Positions 46,760 through 55,071 of a stretch of DNA of 64,000 nucleotides are shown here, in pieces. Location of the stretch: NCBI GenBank assembly GCA_963716685.1, contig CAVQTR010000002.1:310001-374000 (forward strand), in the 5' to 3' direction. A model generated the notes under the pieces. That model made no database searches and was not told the origin of the DNA. It was given only the letters and a program-made list of their open reading frames with translations. The translations under genes were made by a program, and so were the position numbers. Source of the stretch: JALYXI01 sp963716685 (GTDB taxonomy: Bacteria; Acidobacteriota; Terriglobia; Bryobacterales; Bryobacteraceae). Position 1 is the first letter of the stretch, and the number at the start of each line of letters is the position of its first letter.

Positions 46760-47086
46760 CTATCTGGCCGTCACCTCACCCATGTACCCATGCACCATCA
46801 GCCACAGCGCCAGAGCATTTTGCGCCAACTCGATCAGCTTCTCTTTCGTCGGTATCTCGGCGCCGTCGCAGACGTGGGTTAGCCAGGCGTACATGTCCCG
46901 CTTCGGATAGAACTGCATGTCCGGTGGCGGTTCATCCGGCAGATCGGCATCGAGGGCGAAGATCATCCCCGTGGGAATGTGCTGCATCCGAAAGGGCCGG
47001 ACGTTCTCTGGCGGCAACTCCAACCACTCTGTTTCGTCAACGGAAAATTGCTGTTGATCTCTTGGCAAGAAAATCTTCGGTGTCAT
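46760..47086 (-). CDS. Hypothetical element protein
   Basis: 108 residues, acidic, with many Pro and Trp (TEWLELPPENVRPFRMQHIP), no signal or membrane segment. Its ending LIELAQNALALWLMVHGYMG is a hydrophobic helix. Shares a general style (P-rich, GM/GL-F loop after a HxPTG sequence) with the next upstream protein, which reads HGPTGLLFGL where this one reads HIPTGMIFAL, so the two may be distant paralogues. Confidence 0.62.
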   Translation of the reverse strand: MTPKIFLPRDQQQFSVDETEWLELPPENVRPFRMQHIPTGMIFALDADLPDEPPPDMQFYPKRDMYAWLTHVCDGAEIPTKEKLIELAQNALALWLMVHGYMGEVTAR

Positions 47087-47109
47087 TTTGGTTTCTACTC
47101 TCCTTGTGC

Positions 47110-47451
47110 TTACATCGTTCGCTCTTGCACCCTGCCGTCAGCACCTATTTCCAAAGCACCGATCTCCCGGAAGTACATGAGGATCGCGGCGCGCCCGAGT
47201 TTCTGGACCGTTGCTGGAGGGCAAGACACCGCGATGAATTGACCCAGAGGCACTGCGTAGTACGAAAGCACATGTGCTGGATGGCTTTCGTCATCGCCCA
47301 GGCCGAACAAGAGTCCGGTAGGCCCGTGCATCATCATCGGCACCAGCAGCCATTCTTCGCCTGCCTTCAGTACCGCCTTCCAATCATCTGGATCGACACG
47401 TCCATAGGGATCGGTCACCCGGAAAAGCACGGCGTTGCGCGGGGGCTTCAT
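47110..47451 (-). CDS. Hypothetical element protein, possible paralogue of its neighbour
   Basis: 113 residues beginning MKPPRNAVLFRVTDPYGRVD, with HGPTGLLFGLGDDE and a C-terminal helix. The local match HxPTGxxFxL with the downstream protein suggests common descent; no known domain. Its start overlaps the stop of the 76-residue gene upstream (ATGA). Confidence 0.62.
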   Translation of the reverse strand: MKPPRNAVLFRVTDPYGRVDPDDWKAVLKAGEEWLLVPMMMHGPTGLLFGLGDDESHPAHVLSYYAVPLGQFIAVSCPPATVQKLGRAAILMYFREIGALEIGADGRVQERTM

Positions 47452-47678
47452 TGGAGAACGTCTTCCGGCATCACCTTCTCGCCAGACGCAGCATGCTTTT
47501 CATTCCGCGCAGCGTCGACGATCGCCGAGACGAATCCAGACGCCCGCTCGGTTGCGAGGTGCTGTCGATGGGTTTGCGCCCCGATGTGCCGAGGGAAGTC
47601 CTGCAGGGATTTCACCGCGGCGAACGCCTCCGGGTCGAGTTCGGAAGCAAGTATGATTTTCATATCTTGGATGTTCAT
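47448..47678 (-). CDS. Hypothetical small element protein
   Basis: 76 residues, MNIQDMKIILASELDPEAFA then a helical body; no known domain. Four-base overlaps with both neighbours (47448-47451 and 47675-47678) show tight translational coupling in the cluster. Confidence 0.6.
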   Translation of the reverse strand: MNIQDMKIILASELDPEAFAAVKSLQDFPRHIGAQTHRQHLATERASGFVSAIVDAARNEKHAASGEKVMPEDVLQ

Positions 47679-48055
47679 AGTTTTCCTTTCTTATCTGGTT
47701 TCTGGGTCAAATACCCATCGACCACGTTTCGGTCGGGGAATGAGTTTCGCGCTTTTTCCACGATCAATCTGGCGCGGCCACGTCTGCCGACGAAATGTTC
47801 AGGCAGGATCTCGCCGGTCTGGAACAGGTCGAGCAGGTCTACCGACTTGGCTACCGACCGCACCTTGCGAATGTTGGTGGCGAGGATGTAATCGGTGATG
47901 ATCTTGCTCGTTCCGTTCGATCCGGCGCGGAGCTTGAGCACCATCATGTCGTTGGCGTTCGAGCTGGTTTTTTCGTCGGCGCTGATGATCTCGAAGTCGT
48001 AATCGCCCTCGGGAAGAAGGTGTGATTTGTCTTTGGTGTCTGGGTTGAATCGCAT
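47675..48055 (-). CDS. DUF669-like protein (first copy), possible single-strand DNA-binding protein
   Basis: 126 residues beginning MRFNPDTKDKSHLLPEGDYD. The stretch LPEGDYDFEIISADEKTS matches WPNGTYDFEIISSTDGTS in the protein at 58.6 kb, and both continue with a hydrophobic strand (MMVLKLR / MITVELR) and a D-Y-L/I segment. DUF669 proteins occur in phages beside recombinases and polymerases and are thought to bind single-stranded DNA. Here it sits among transfer genes, not in the replication block. Confidence 0.72.
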   Translation of the reverse strand: MRFNPDTKDKSHLLPEGDYDFEIISADEKTSSNANDMMVLKLRAGSNGTSKIITDYILATNIRKVRSVAKSVDLLDLFQTGEILPEHFVGRRGRARLIVEKARNSFPDRNVVDGYLTQKPDKKGKL

Positions 48056-48075
48056 ACATTTGCACGGTCCTTTCG

Positions 48076-48351
48076 TTAAAGCGTCGGGCCTCCAATGCCC
48101 CTTTTCTTCATTCGTTTGGCTTTGCCGGTAATCAGCTTTTCAGCGGGCCGGTTGTTGATCTGCGTAAGCTGCCTGGCGCCGGTCTGAAGACTGTCCAGCG
48201 CGCGGTTGGTCGCTACGGCCGATTTCTTCGCTTCGAACCTTAGAAGCAGAAGCTTGTATTTCTGTTCGCGGCTCTGGCGCTTTCTCTCGAATTCGGCATC
48301 CGCCTTGGCCTTCCTTTCCTCGAACTGGCGCCTGGCTTCGCCGTCGTTCAT
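48076..48351 (-). CDS. Coiled-coil protein of unknown function
   Basis: 91 residues; ATG 48351 overlaps the upstream stop (ATGA). Residues 5-50 are a highly charged coiled coil (ARRQFEERKAKADAEFERKR), followed by a basic tail KAKRMKKRGIGG. Likely nucleic-acid associated; no family recognised. Confidence 0.6.
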   Translation of the reverse strand: MNDGEARRQFEERKAKADAEFERKRQSREQKYKLLLLRFEAKKSAVATNRALDSLQTGARQLTQINNRPAEKLITGKAKRMKKRGIGGPTL

Positions 48352-48545
48352 TGCCGGGCCACCTTGCCGTTCTGGCGGCCCTGGACCCAAGCGATCAGCT
48401 CATGCTCGAAGTAGCGCCAAATGCGTCTTTTCCCCTCCCCCAAGCCATGTGCTGGAACGTACCCTTCGCGGCTCCATTTCACGAGGGTGCGGGGATTCAT
48501 TTCAAGCAGCGCGGCGGCTTCATCCGGCGTGAGAAGGCGAGGCAT
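48348..48545 (-). CDS. Excisionase-like winged-helix DNA-binding protein
   Basis: 65 residues from ATG 48545, the A of which is shared with the upstream TAA stop (TAATG). The sequence LLTPDEAAALLEMNPRTLVK then WSREGYVPAHGLGEGKRRIW is the MerR-like HTH_17 fold used by excisionases and small regulators. With an integrase three kilobases downstream in the same row it is a good candidate for the recombination directionality factor. Confidence 0.78.
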   Translation of the reverse strand: MPRLLTPDEAAALLEMNPRTLVKWSREGYVPAHGLGEGKRRIWRYFEHELIAWVQGRQNGKVARQ

Positions 48546-48988
48546 TACCCTGCCCTCCGGAACACCATCTGCGCGCTGCTTTCGACGACGCGGAGGACCG
48601 ACCGGCGCACCGTTTCGTCGTAGACCATCGCATGCAGGATCAAGTCCCTCCCGGCCGTGATTTCCAGCTTCGCGATAGGCGATCGACCGAGGCATTGGCG
48701 GATGAATTTCATCAGCTTCAGCTCGGCCCCGGCGGCCATCAGGAACGGCACTTTCAGGGCGCTGTCGTTGATATCGAGAACGTCGAATGTCGCCACGGGC
48801 TCGGCCTCGGCAGCCAGCAGTTCCAGACGGCCGGCGATGGCGAGGACCGCATGATATTCCCGCAGGAGCGCGGGGTTTTTCTTCAGGTTTAGGGCGTGAT
48901 CCACGTCATAGCGGATTCGCTCATCATGATTTTCAAGGCCCGCGACCGCTGCCGCGAGCCTCACGACGGACACTCTGTCCATCGGCAT
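48545..48988 (-). CDS. Hypothetical element protein
   Basis: 147 residues, helical, no signal sequence or known domain (VSVVRLAAAVAGLENHDERI, LKLMKFIRQCLGRSPIAKLE). Coupled to the excisionase-like gene by a one-base overlap. ATG 48988 or 48982 may be the start. Confidence 0.6.
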   Translation of the reverse strand: MPMDRVSVVRLAAAVAGLENHDERIRYDVDHALNLKKNPALLREYHAVLAIAGRLELLAAEAEPVATFDVLDINDSALKVPFLMAAGAELKLMKFIRQCLGRSPIAKLEITAGRDLILHAMVYDETVRRSVLRVVESSAQMVFRRAG

Positions 48989-49012
48989 AAAACACCCCCA
49001 TATTTTTGTTAT

Positions 49013-49297
49013 TTATTCCGGTGAACGAAGCACAGAGACGGCTACCAGGGCTTTGTCCATCAGGTCATTGGCGTCTTTGAGGCACGCCCCGAAATCCTTC
49101 TTGTTCATCCGGCAGGACCGCATCAGGGAAAAGATGATGCAGGACACGGACGCTTCGTAGATCGAGCCGTCCTCGAACATCTCCGCAAGGTTGCCCATCG
49201 TGGATGCCTTGATCCAGTGCTGGGCGATGATTTCACTGGTCGCTTCGTCCATCGCGGCCAGCTTGTTCATGAACGAGATTGCTTCGTCCTTGGTCAT
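49013..49297 (-). CDS. Hypothetical element protein
   Basis: 94 residues, all-helical in appearance, Met-rich (MTKDEAISFMNKLAAMDEAT ... SCIIFSLMRSCRMNKKDFG). No family recognised. It begins nine bases after the coupling-protein stop and so is probably cotranscribed with transfer genes. Confidence 0.6.
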   Translation of the reverse strand: MTKDEAISFMNKLAAMDEATSEIIAQHWIKASTMGNLAEMFEDGSIYEASVSCIIFSLMRSCRMNKKDFGACLKDANDLMDKALVAVSVLRSPE

Positions 49298-49306
49298 GGC
49301 GATTCG

Positions 49307-50704
49307 CTATTTCCTGGGCTCCAGCATCCGTCCCGCGGTCCGCTTTGCGACGTCGACCGAATAGCCCTTGTTGATCGCGGCGGTGAATCCAAGGTAATCG
49401 GGGAAGTCGGAAAGGCTTGGGTGTATCAGCGCGGCTTCGCACGGATTTTGCCTGATTTGTTTAAGGATCTGCACTCCAAGAGGAAGCCGCATGATTTCGT
49501 CAGGCGTGTAAAGCGGGCGAGCGTAGGTGTGGTAGTTTTCGCTTCCCGCGCTGCCGGGCTTTCCATCCGTACCGACGCCACGTGCAACACCCGTTCGAGT
49601 GCCGCAGAGCTTTGAGATTTCTTCGGCCGTGAAGACGTCGTTACTGCCCCCGAACACCTGAGTTAGTCCGGCGTTTCCCCGGATGGTTTTCCATGATCCG
49701 GGATTAAGTTCCTCCAGTTGGGACAGGTTTTGCAGGAATAGCCATATCCGGCAATAAGCCCGCATCCGCCCCATGGCCTCAGGTACGATAGGGAAATTTC
49801 CAAACGTCGCGTATTCATCCAGCAGCAACATCGGTCGGGGGATTTTTGAATCATGCCCCGGCAAGCCTGCCCGTTCGATCTCGCTCAGCACCATGCTGAA
49901 TAGGACCTTGAGATAACCGGAAAGCGAAGCACCCATGTCTCCCGGGATCACAAAATAAACCGTCGTCGGGCGCGTCACCAACTCTGAGAAATCGATGTTC
50001 GATCCCGAAATGGTTTCGAGGATATTCTTCTCCCCGAGAATTTGACTACACGCGGTCCGAAGGTGATTGCGGATAGCCCTGATTTCGTTGTTTTTGCTAC
50101 CGTGTAGGAACGTCTCCCCTTGGTCTCGGATAAGCGCGTCATCGCTGACAGCCATCAGCTTGAGAACGTCTTTTTCGTCCTCCCGATCCGAGAGAATTTG
50201 CCACACGGATGCCAAGGTTCTCGGCATGCCCATCGGCTCAAATCTCGGATCGGTTTTGACAAAAAGCTTAAGCGCGACGAAGAAATTCTGGGCCGCATGC
50301 GACCAGTGAGGATCGTGGTGACTTGTTTCTGGATTTAGCGCCTTTGCGATTTTGTCAGCCGCGAATTGCGGTGACCTGGACCTGGCCGCGAAATCTAAGG
50401 GGTCTGCCTTGCCATACGAATCCGGTGGTAGAAATCTGTCCTCGATCAGCCTGAAGGCATCGAAAATCACACATCTTTGACCAAGCATGGCCCAACGCCA
50501 CAGGGCCGTTGCACGAGCATGCTCTCCTTTGAAATCCGCTACCGCAATCGACCCGGGATACCGGATCAGTTGCGGTAAACAGACGCTGCGCGATTTGCCG
50601 CTTTCCGGAGGGGCGAGCGTCAATATATGGCCGTCTTTCTGATAGGTCACCGGAACGCGAGTAACCGGGTCGGACGTTGACCAGCCGAGAATTGGGTTGG
50701 CCAT
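49307..50704 (-). CDS. VirD4/TraG-type coupling ATPase lacking its own membrane anchor
   Basis: 465 residues. AAA+ motor that brings the relaxase-DNA complex to a type IV secretion channel. Walker A is LAPPESGKSRS (Lys37), a TraG-like variant, and Walker B is LLLDEYATFG (Asp296-Glu297), followed by the TraG motif LFLQNLSQLEE. The protein starts almost at the Walker A strand (MANPILGWSTSDPVTRVPVT) and has no N-terminal transmembrane helices, which other VirD4 proteins use for hexamer assembly. The gene directly upstream encodes a membrane protein that could supply them. Relation to the relaxase is supported by the shared region. Confidence 0.88.
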   Translation of the reverse strand: MANPILGWSTSDPVTRVPVTYQKDGHILTLAPPESGKSRSVCLPQLIRYPGSIAVADFKGEHARATALWRWAMLGQRCVIFDAFRLIEDRFLPPDSYGKADPLDFAARSRSPQFAADKIAKALNPETSHHDPHWSHAAQNFFVALKLFVKTDPRFEPMGMPRTLASVWQILSDREDEKDVLKLMAVSDDALIRDQGETFLHGSKNNEIRAIRNHLRTACSQILGEKNILETISGSNIDFSELVTRPTTVYFVIPGDMGASLSGYLKVLFSMVLSEIERAGLPGHDSKIPRPMLLLDEYATFGNFPIVPEAMGRMRAYCRIWLFLQNLSQLEELNPGSWKTIRGNAGLTQVFGGSNDVFTAEEISKLCGTRTGVARGVGTDGKPGSAGSENYHTYARPLYTPDEIMRLPLGVQILKQIRQNPCEAALIHPSLSDFPDYLGFTAAINKGYSVDVAKRTAGRMLEPRK

Positions 50705-51196
50705 CTAACGACCCTCCCCGCGAGGCGCATCCATCGCGTTAGGATCGGCCATTCCAACCTGTTCAGGGGTTTCGTGTTGGGCGCTCCCGTGTTCATCGAA
50801 GGCAACCAGCGGCTCCGGTCTCTTGGTGAACTGGCCACCGGCCTTTCCGATCGCGATGGGCGAATCCAGCTTCCCGAAATTAAACACCCAGAACGCTGCC
50901 CGAAAGGACAGGCCACCAACTAGATATGCCAGGATCATCCAGAGCACGGTCAGCGGGAACACATCGTCAAAACCGCGCATGCCGGTGAACGAAGCCTTCC
51001 ACAGCAGCAGAATGACGAAGCCGTAGATCCCGGCTCCTATGTTTCCAGCGGTGCGATATCGTGCGCGCACCGCAGGGTTGTTCGGATCATAACCATGCTT
51101 GTCGAGGTACTTTTCCAACCTCCTTGTGTTATGCGAGTTCGCCCAGAACAGCACCGCCGGGCCAACGGTCGATACGAGAAAAAATATGGCCTTCAT
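50705..51196 (-). CDS. Membrane protein, probable anchor subunit of the coupling ATPase
   Basis: 163 residues with three hydrophobic segments (about 2-19, 52-70, 79-108) and a soluble, acidic C-terminus. It starts MKAIFFLVSTVGPAVLFWAN, and its stop abuts the ATPase start. Two- or three-helix N-terminal modules belong to normal VirD4 proteins, so a split coupling protein is a reasonable reading; similarity to a known family was not recognised. First gene of the minus-strand row and nearest the oriT-like region. Confidence 0.7.
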   Translation of the reverse strand: MKAIFFLVSTVGPAVLFWANSHNTRRLEKYLDKHGYDPNNPAVRARYRTAGNIGAGIYGFVILLLWKASFTGMRGFDDVFPLTVLWMILAYLVGGLSFRAAFWVFNFGKLDSPIAIGKAGGQFTKRPEPLVAFDEHGSAQHETPEQVGMADPNAMDAPRGEGR

Positions 51197-51330
51197 GCCA
51201 TCGTTACCTCATCTTTCTTGTGTGATAATCGGTTAATTGGCACGCCATTTTGCTGGTATGCCTGCACGCCAAGATTACCACGGAAAAGGAGGTTCGGTGT
51301 GTTGAGGGATCGAAAAGAGGAATACGTAAA

Positions 51331-51384
51331 CCGTGTGCAAGGGTCCTTGCACGTTTTCGCAGGGGCTTCGCCCCGTGCACCCCT
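51331..51384. other. Probable origin of transfer (oriT)
   Basis: Between the divergent transfer operons stand two stem-loops: GTGCAAGG-GT-CCTTGCAC (51335-51352) and GGGGC-TTC-GCCCC (51362-51374), followed by GTGCACCCC. Such paired inverted repeats just upstream of mobC and relaxase genes are the usual form of an oriT with its nic region. The nick position itself cannot be fixed by eye. Confidence 0.6.
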
Positions 51385-51399
51385 GGAGGGCTGAAAACC

Positions 51400-51759
51400 A
51401 TGCCGAAGAAAGACTGGAAGGCACCCGATCCGCGCGACATCGGCATTCGCATTAACGTGAACCAGTCCGAACTTGCGGCCATCGACGCCAACGCCGAAAG
51501 GGCTGCAGTACCGAGGGCGATCTTCATCCGCGAAGCCGCAATCGGATACGTCGTTACCGGCAAGGCGCGAACGGTGACCATGGACGCCATTCGCGGTTCC
51601 AAGATCGTCGGCGCGCTGAACAACGTCGGCGCGCAGATACAACGCCTGGTGGACATTCTTGAACTCGGGGATGATCCACGTGCCGACCACTGGCGCGGCA
51701 TCGAGGGCAAGATCGAAGACGCCATTGAACAAATGGGGAAAGCGCTGCGTGGCGAATGA
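51400..51759 (+). CDS. mobC: MobC-like relaxosome accessory protein
   Basis: 119 residues; ATG 51400 has GGAGGG nine bases upstream, whereas the frame is open back to 51250 through the oriT region. The N-terminus IGIRINVNQSELAAIDANAE is ribbon-helix-helix-like, and the C-terminal half (LNNVGAQIQRLVDILELGDD) matches the 'NNNQIAR' helix of MobC-type proteins that open oriT for the relaxase. Overlaps the relaxase gene by four bases. Confidence 0.8.
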   Translation: MPKKDWKAPDPRDIGIRINVNQSELAAIDANAERAAVPRAIFIREAAIGYVVTGKARTVTMDAIRGSKIVGALNNVGAQIQRLVDILELGDDPRADHWRGIEGKIEDAIEQMGKALRGE

Positions 51760-54700
51760 TTGTCGGCGGCCGATATCGCTGCGACGGGAAGGCCCTCGGA
51801 GAGTACCTCGGGGACTATCTGAAAGCGGACAAGAACGATCGCGTCGAGCTGATTGAAATCAGAGGCTCGGGGTCGCGTGGACTCACAGCGTCGATCGCCA
51901 GCTGGGAGGACGAAGCCCGGGGATCGAAGTGCAAAAGCCCGTTGTGGCACGCGCACCTTCGCGGTCCAAAAGGTGAAAATCTTACGCGCGAGCAACAGGT
52001 TGAAGCCGTCGATATTCTGGAACGTCATCTGGGCTTCGTCGGCCAGCCGCGCGCCATCGTTATCCACGAAAACGACGGCCACGAACACGTTCATGTCGTC
52101 TGGTCGAGGATCAGGCGCCAGGACGAAACGATCGAGACCAAGCGCCGCGTCGGCAAGCGGAACAAGTCCAAGGCGGTCGATGACCGTCCGATCAAGGTCA
52201 AGACGCTGACGGTGCGCGCCGGCACCGCAAAGGACGTGAGCTTCACGAAGAAGAAGAACGTCGCGGCCGCGCGCGAGATCGAGGAGCGTTTCGGTCTGCA
52301 GCGTGTCGAGAGTCCGGCCTTCGAGAAAAGCGGCGACCGCCGCAACGACCGCGAGCGTAGCAGTAAGGCATTCGACCAGGACGACTACGCAAAGGCGAAA
52401 CGCAGCAAACTTGATCCTGCCGAGCGCCAGAAAACAATCACGGCATTATGGCAACAGACCGACGGCGGCAAGGCCCTCCAGGCGGCGCTTCTCGACGCCG
52501 GATACGTCCTTGCCCGAGGGGACTCCCGCAACTTCGTCGTGGTCGACAAAGCTGGCGACATTCACAGCCTAGCGCGCCAGATCAAGATCAGGGACGTTCT
52601 GAAGGAACAGGTCGACGCGCGTCTATCGGATATTGATTCCGCATCGATCCCCAGGGCCAAGCATATCCAGCTGGAAATGTGGCGAGCGCGCAAAGAACGC
52701 GAGGCTGACCTACAGACGGCGCAGGGGCACACGAAAACGCCAGGTGATGTAGGACCGCAACCGCACCCGACACCTGCAAGGTCGCGTTCGGAAAGGCTGG
52801 CACCAAAACCTCAGCGCATGCAGGGTTTTGAGGACGATGCACCGGACCTGGACTCCCTCGACCCCGCCGCGATCCTGGCTACCCTCACCCGACAGCGTTC
52901 GACCTTCACGAAGACCGATTTGCACCGAGAAATTGCCAAACGGCTGCAGAACGTCGAGGGGCCGGACGATTTGCGGCGGCCCGACTCCATTGCCGAGGCC
53001 GTCGGGGAGCATACCAACTACATCGCCCTCGGCGAGGATCGCGCGGGCCGCCATCGATTCACCAGCCGTGACGTGCTGGGCACCGAGCTGGCGATGCGCG
53101 ACAGTTCCGACGTTCTGGCAACCCGCAAAACGCACCACGTCAAGCAGGCGATCCGCGATGCAGCCCCGTCTGCCCAGAGGCTTGGCGTCGAGCAGCGCCA
53201 GGCGTTCGAACACATCACCTCGGCTGATGGCCTTTCCATCGTGATCGGTTACGCCGGCACCGGCAAATCGTTCGCCCTGGGCGCGGCGCGCGAAGCCTGG
53301 GAAGGGGAGGGCTATCGCGTTCGTGGTGTGGCCTTGGCAGGTATCGCGGCACAGTCGCTACAACAGGGTTCCGGTATCGAGAGCCGCACCCTGCAAAGCC
53401 TGTTCGGCCAGCTGAACCGGATTGCCGAACAGGAGGCCAAGCTTGCCGAAATGAATGCCCGGATATCCGCATTCCCGAGCAACACCGTCGCGCAACGGCA
53501 CGCCAGGGCCGTGATGAAAGGCAACCGCGACCGCTTCGCCGCCCGTCTCAACAAAATCCGCTTGACGGACCGCAACGTGATCGTTCTCGACGAGGCGGGC
53601 ATGGTCGGCAGCCGACAGATGAATCAGTTGCTTGCGGCCGCCGAAGAGAGCGGCGCGAAAGTGGTGCTGGTGGGCGATGCAGAGCAGTTGCAAGCGATTG
53701 ATGCTGGCGGCGCTTTCCGCGCCCTGTATGACCGTCACGGTGCCGTCAAGATCACCGAGGTCCGACGGCAGGAAGCCGAGTGGCAGAAGACCGCGACCAA
53801 GCAGTTCGGAGACGGGTTCGCGGACGAGGCCTTGGCGGATTATCGCGCGAAGGGCCATATCCATCAGATCGGCAATGGCGTCGACGCCGACGCGCGCATG
53901 GTCGCGGACTGGACCGCATCGCGCCATGCCAACCCGAGTGACACCCACGTCATGCTCGCCTACACCAAGGTCAATGTTGCCGCGCTAAATCAACAGGCGC
54001 GCGAGGCGTTCAAGGCAGAGAAGCGACTGGGCAGCGACGAACAGCCGGTCAAGACCGAAACCGGCGTAAAGATGTTTGCCACGGGTGACAGGTTCTTCTT
54101 CCTTGAGAATCGACGCCTCGCATCCGCTGATTTGCGGCACCCCGAGGACGTTCCTGTGATGAACGGCAGCCTCGGCACGGTTCAGAGCGTCCAGAAACAC
54201 GAACGCCAGGATGGCCATCGCATGCGCGTGAAACTCGACACCGGCAAGACGGTCGAGTTCGATACGAACGAGTACACCAAGTTCGATTTGGGCTATGCCT
54301 CGACCGTACACAAAAGCCAAGGGATTACGGCGGGGCGTGCCTTCATCCTGGCCTCGGAATACATGGATCGACACGCCGCAGGTGTGTCGATGACCAGGCA
54401 CGTCAAACAAGCCGATATGTATTATTCGGAAGCGGAATTCAGCGACTTCGGCCAGCTGCTCGGCAAACTGACCCGTGATGGCCGCAAGGATACGACGCTC
54501 GACTACCTGGACCGCGCAGAGAAGACCGGCGAACGCGAAAAGTTCCTTCGCCGCGCCAACAAGGTTGTCGAAATCCTGAGCAAAGAAGGGGAGCGAGCGC
54601 GCGAGTTCGAGCGGCTAGCGGCAAAAATCCGCCTAGAGCGAGATCCGGCGAGTCGAGCCGAGCGCGATCGACACCGCGCAACCGCCGCCGCCGTGAAACA

Positions 54701-54776
54701 GCTTCAAGATGTCCTTGGAGATTATCCCGACAGCAAGGAGCGCCATCACACTATCGAGCGTTCGCTTCGACGGTAG
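51756..54776 (+). CDS. Relaxase fused to RecD/TraA-like helicase
   Basis: 1006 residues. N-terminal relaxase/mobilisation nuclease domain (about 1-200) with the metal-binding histidines in IVIHENDGHEHVHVVW (His104, 109, 111, 113). From about 470 an SF1 helicase: Walker A GYAGTGKS (498-505), Walker B VLDEAG (Asp612-Glu613), GDAEQLQAI, and STVHKSQGITAGRAF as motif V/VI. It would nick oriT, attach to the strand and unwind it. The combination (MobP-like nuclease plus TraA/TraI-like helicase) is known for some alphaproteobacterial plasmids. Start overlaps mobC. Confidence 0.92.
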   Translation: MIVGGRYRCDGKALGEYLGDYLKADKNDRVELIEIRGSGSRGLTASIASWEDEARGSKCKSPLWHAHLRGPKGENLTREQQVEAVDILERHLGFVGQPRAIVIHENDGHEHVHVVWSRIRRQDETIETKRRVGKRNKSKAVDDRPIKVKTLTVRAGTAKDVSFTKKKNVAAAREIEERFGLQRVESPAFEKSGDRRNDRERSSKAFDQDDYAKAKRSKLDPAERQKTITALWQQTDGGKALQAALLDAGYVLARGDSRNFVVVDKAGDIHSLARQIKIRDVLKEQVDARLSDIDSASIPRAKHIQLEMWRARKEREADLQTAQGHTKTPGDVGPQPHPTPARSRSERLAPKPQRMQGFEDDAPDLDSLDPAAILATLTRQRSTFTKTDLHREIAKRLQNVEGPDDLRRPDSIAEAVGEHTNYIALGEDRAGRHRFTSRDVLGTELAMRDSSDVLATRKTHHVKQAIRDAAPSAQRLGVEQRQAFEHITSADGLSIVIGYAGTGKSFALGAAREAWEGEGYRVRGVALAGIAAQSLQQGSGIESRTLQSLFGQLNRIAEQEAKLAEMNARISAFPSNTVAQRHARAVMKGNRDRFAARLNKIRLTDRNVIVLDEAGMVGSRQMNQLLAAAEESGAKVVLVGDAEQLQAIDAGGAFRALYDRHGAVKITEVRRQEAEWQKTATKQFGDGFADEALADYRAKGHIHQIGNGVDADARMVADWTASRHANPSDTHVMLAYTKVNVAALNQQAREAFKAEKRLGSDEQPVKTETGVKMFATGDRFFFLENRRLASADLRHPEDVPVMNGSLGTVQSVQKHERQDGHRMRVKLDTGKTVEFDTNEYTKFDLGYASTVHKSQGITAGRAFILASEYMDRHAAGVSMTRHVKQADMYYSEAEFSDFGQLLGKLTRDGRKDTTLDYLDRAEKTGEREKFLRRANKVVEILSKEGERAREFERLAAKIRLERDPASRAERDRHRATAAAVKQLQDVLGDYPDSKERHHTIERSLRR

Positions 54777-54791
54777 GCCATTTCGCCGGTG

Positions 54792-54797
54792 TACAAT
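54792..54797 (+). promoter_or_regulatory. -10 box of a leaderless transcript
   Basis: TACAAT stands exactly six bases before GTG 54804, so transcription would start at or beside the start codon. No strong -35 is visible (TTCGAC at 54766 is 20 bases away). Same layout as at 55060. Confidence 0.45.
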
Positions 54798-54803
54798 ATC
54801 TCC

Positions 54804-55004
54804 GTGGATGACACTATAGCGCGTGCCGACCGTCCTGACCGGGCGGGCCTGAAAACACTGGTGACCTACCTGGAGCCGGAGATCGCCCGTCGGATCAAAG
54901 TCATCGCCGCGGAGACCGACATGAAGGTTCAGGAGATCGGCAAGGAGGCGGTGCTTCAGTGGCTGGAAAGGTACGACGCCAAACGTCGAAAGAAGATCGG
55001 TTAG
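54804..55004 (+). CDS. Small ribbon-helix-helix-like protein
   Basis: 66 residues from GTG 54804 (71 if GTG 54789 is used, which would lie across the -10 box). LKTLVTYLEPEIARRIKVIA then MKVQEIGKEAVLQWLERYDA fits a ribbon-helix-helix regulator: a short beta strand and two helices, as in ParG/CopG-type proteins. The basic tail KRRKKIG supports DNA binding. Placed just after the relaxase, it could control copy number or transfer genes. Confidence 0.65.
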   Translation: MDDTIARADRPDRAGLKTLVTYLEPEIARRIKVIAAETDMKVQEIGKEAVLQWLERYDAKRRKKIG

Positions 55005-55059
55005 CGGCACTCTCCTTCTTCAGCTTATGCGGTCTTGTTTGGGCCGAAACCATTCTCGA

Positions 55060-55065
55060 TATACT
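55060..55065 (+). promoter_or_regulatory. -10 box of a second leaderless transcript
   Basis: TATACT stands six bases before GTG 55072. The following bases GTGGATGAC are the same nine as at the preceding leaderless gene. A weak -35 (TTGTTT, 55035-55040) is 19 bases upstream. Confidence 0.45.
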
Positions 55066-55071
55066 CGAAAC

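Noticed and set aside
51250..51399. N-terminal extension of MobC
   Set aside because: It would run through the oriT hairpins; ATG 51400 has a strong Shine-Dalgarno.
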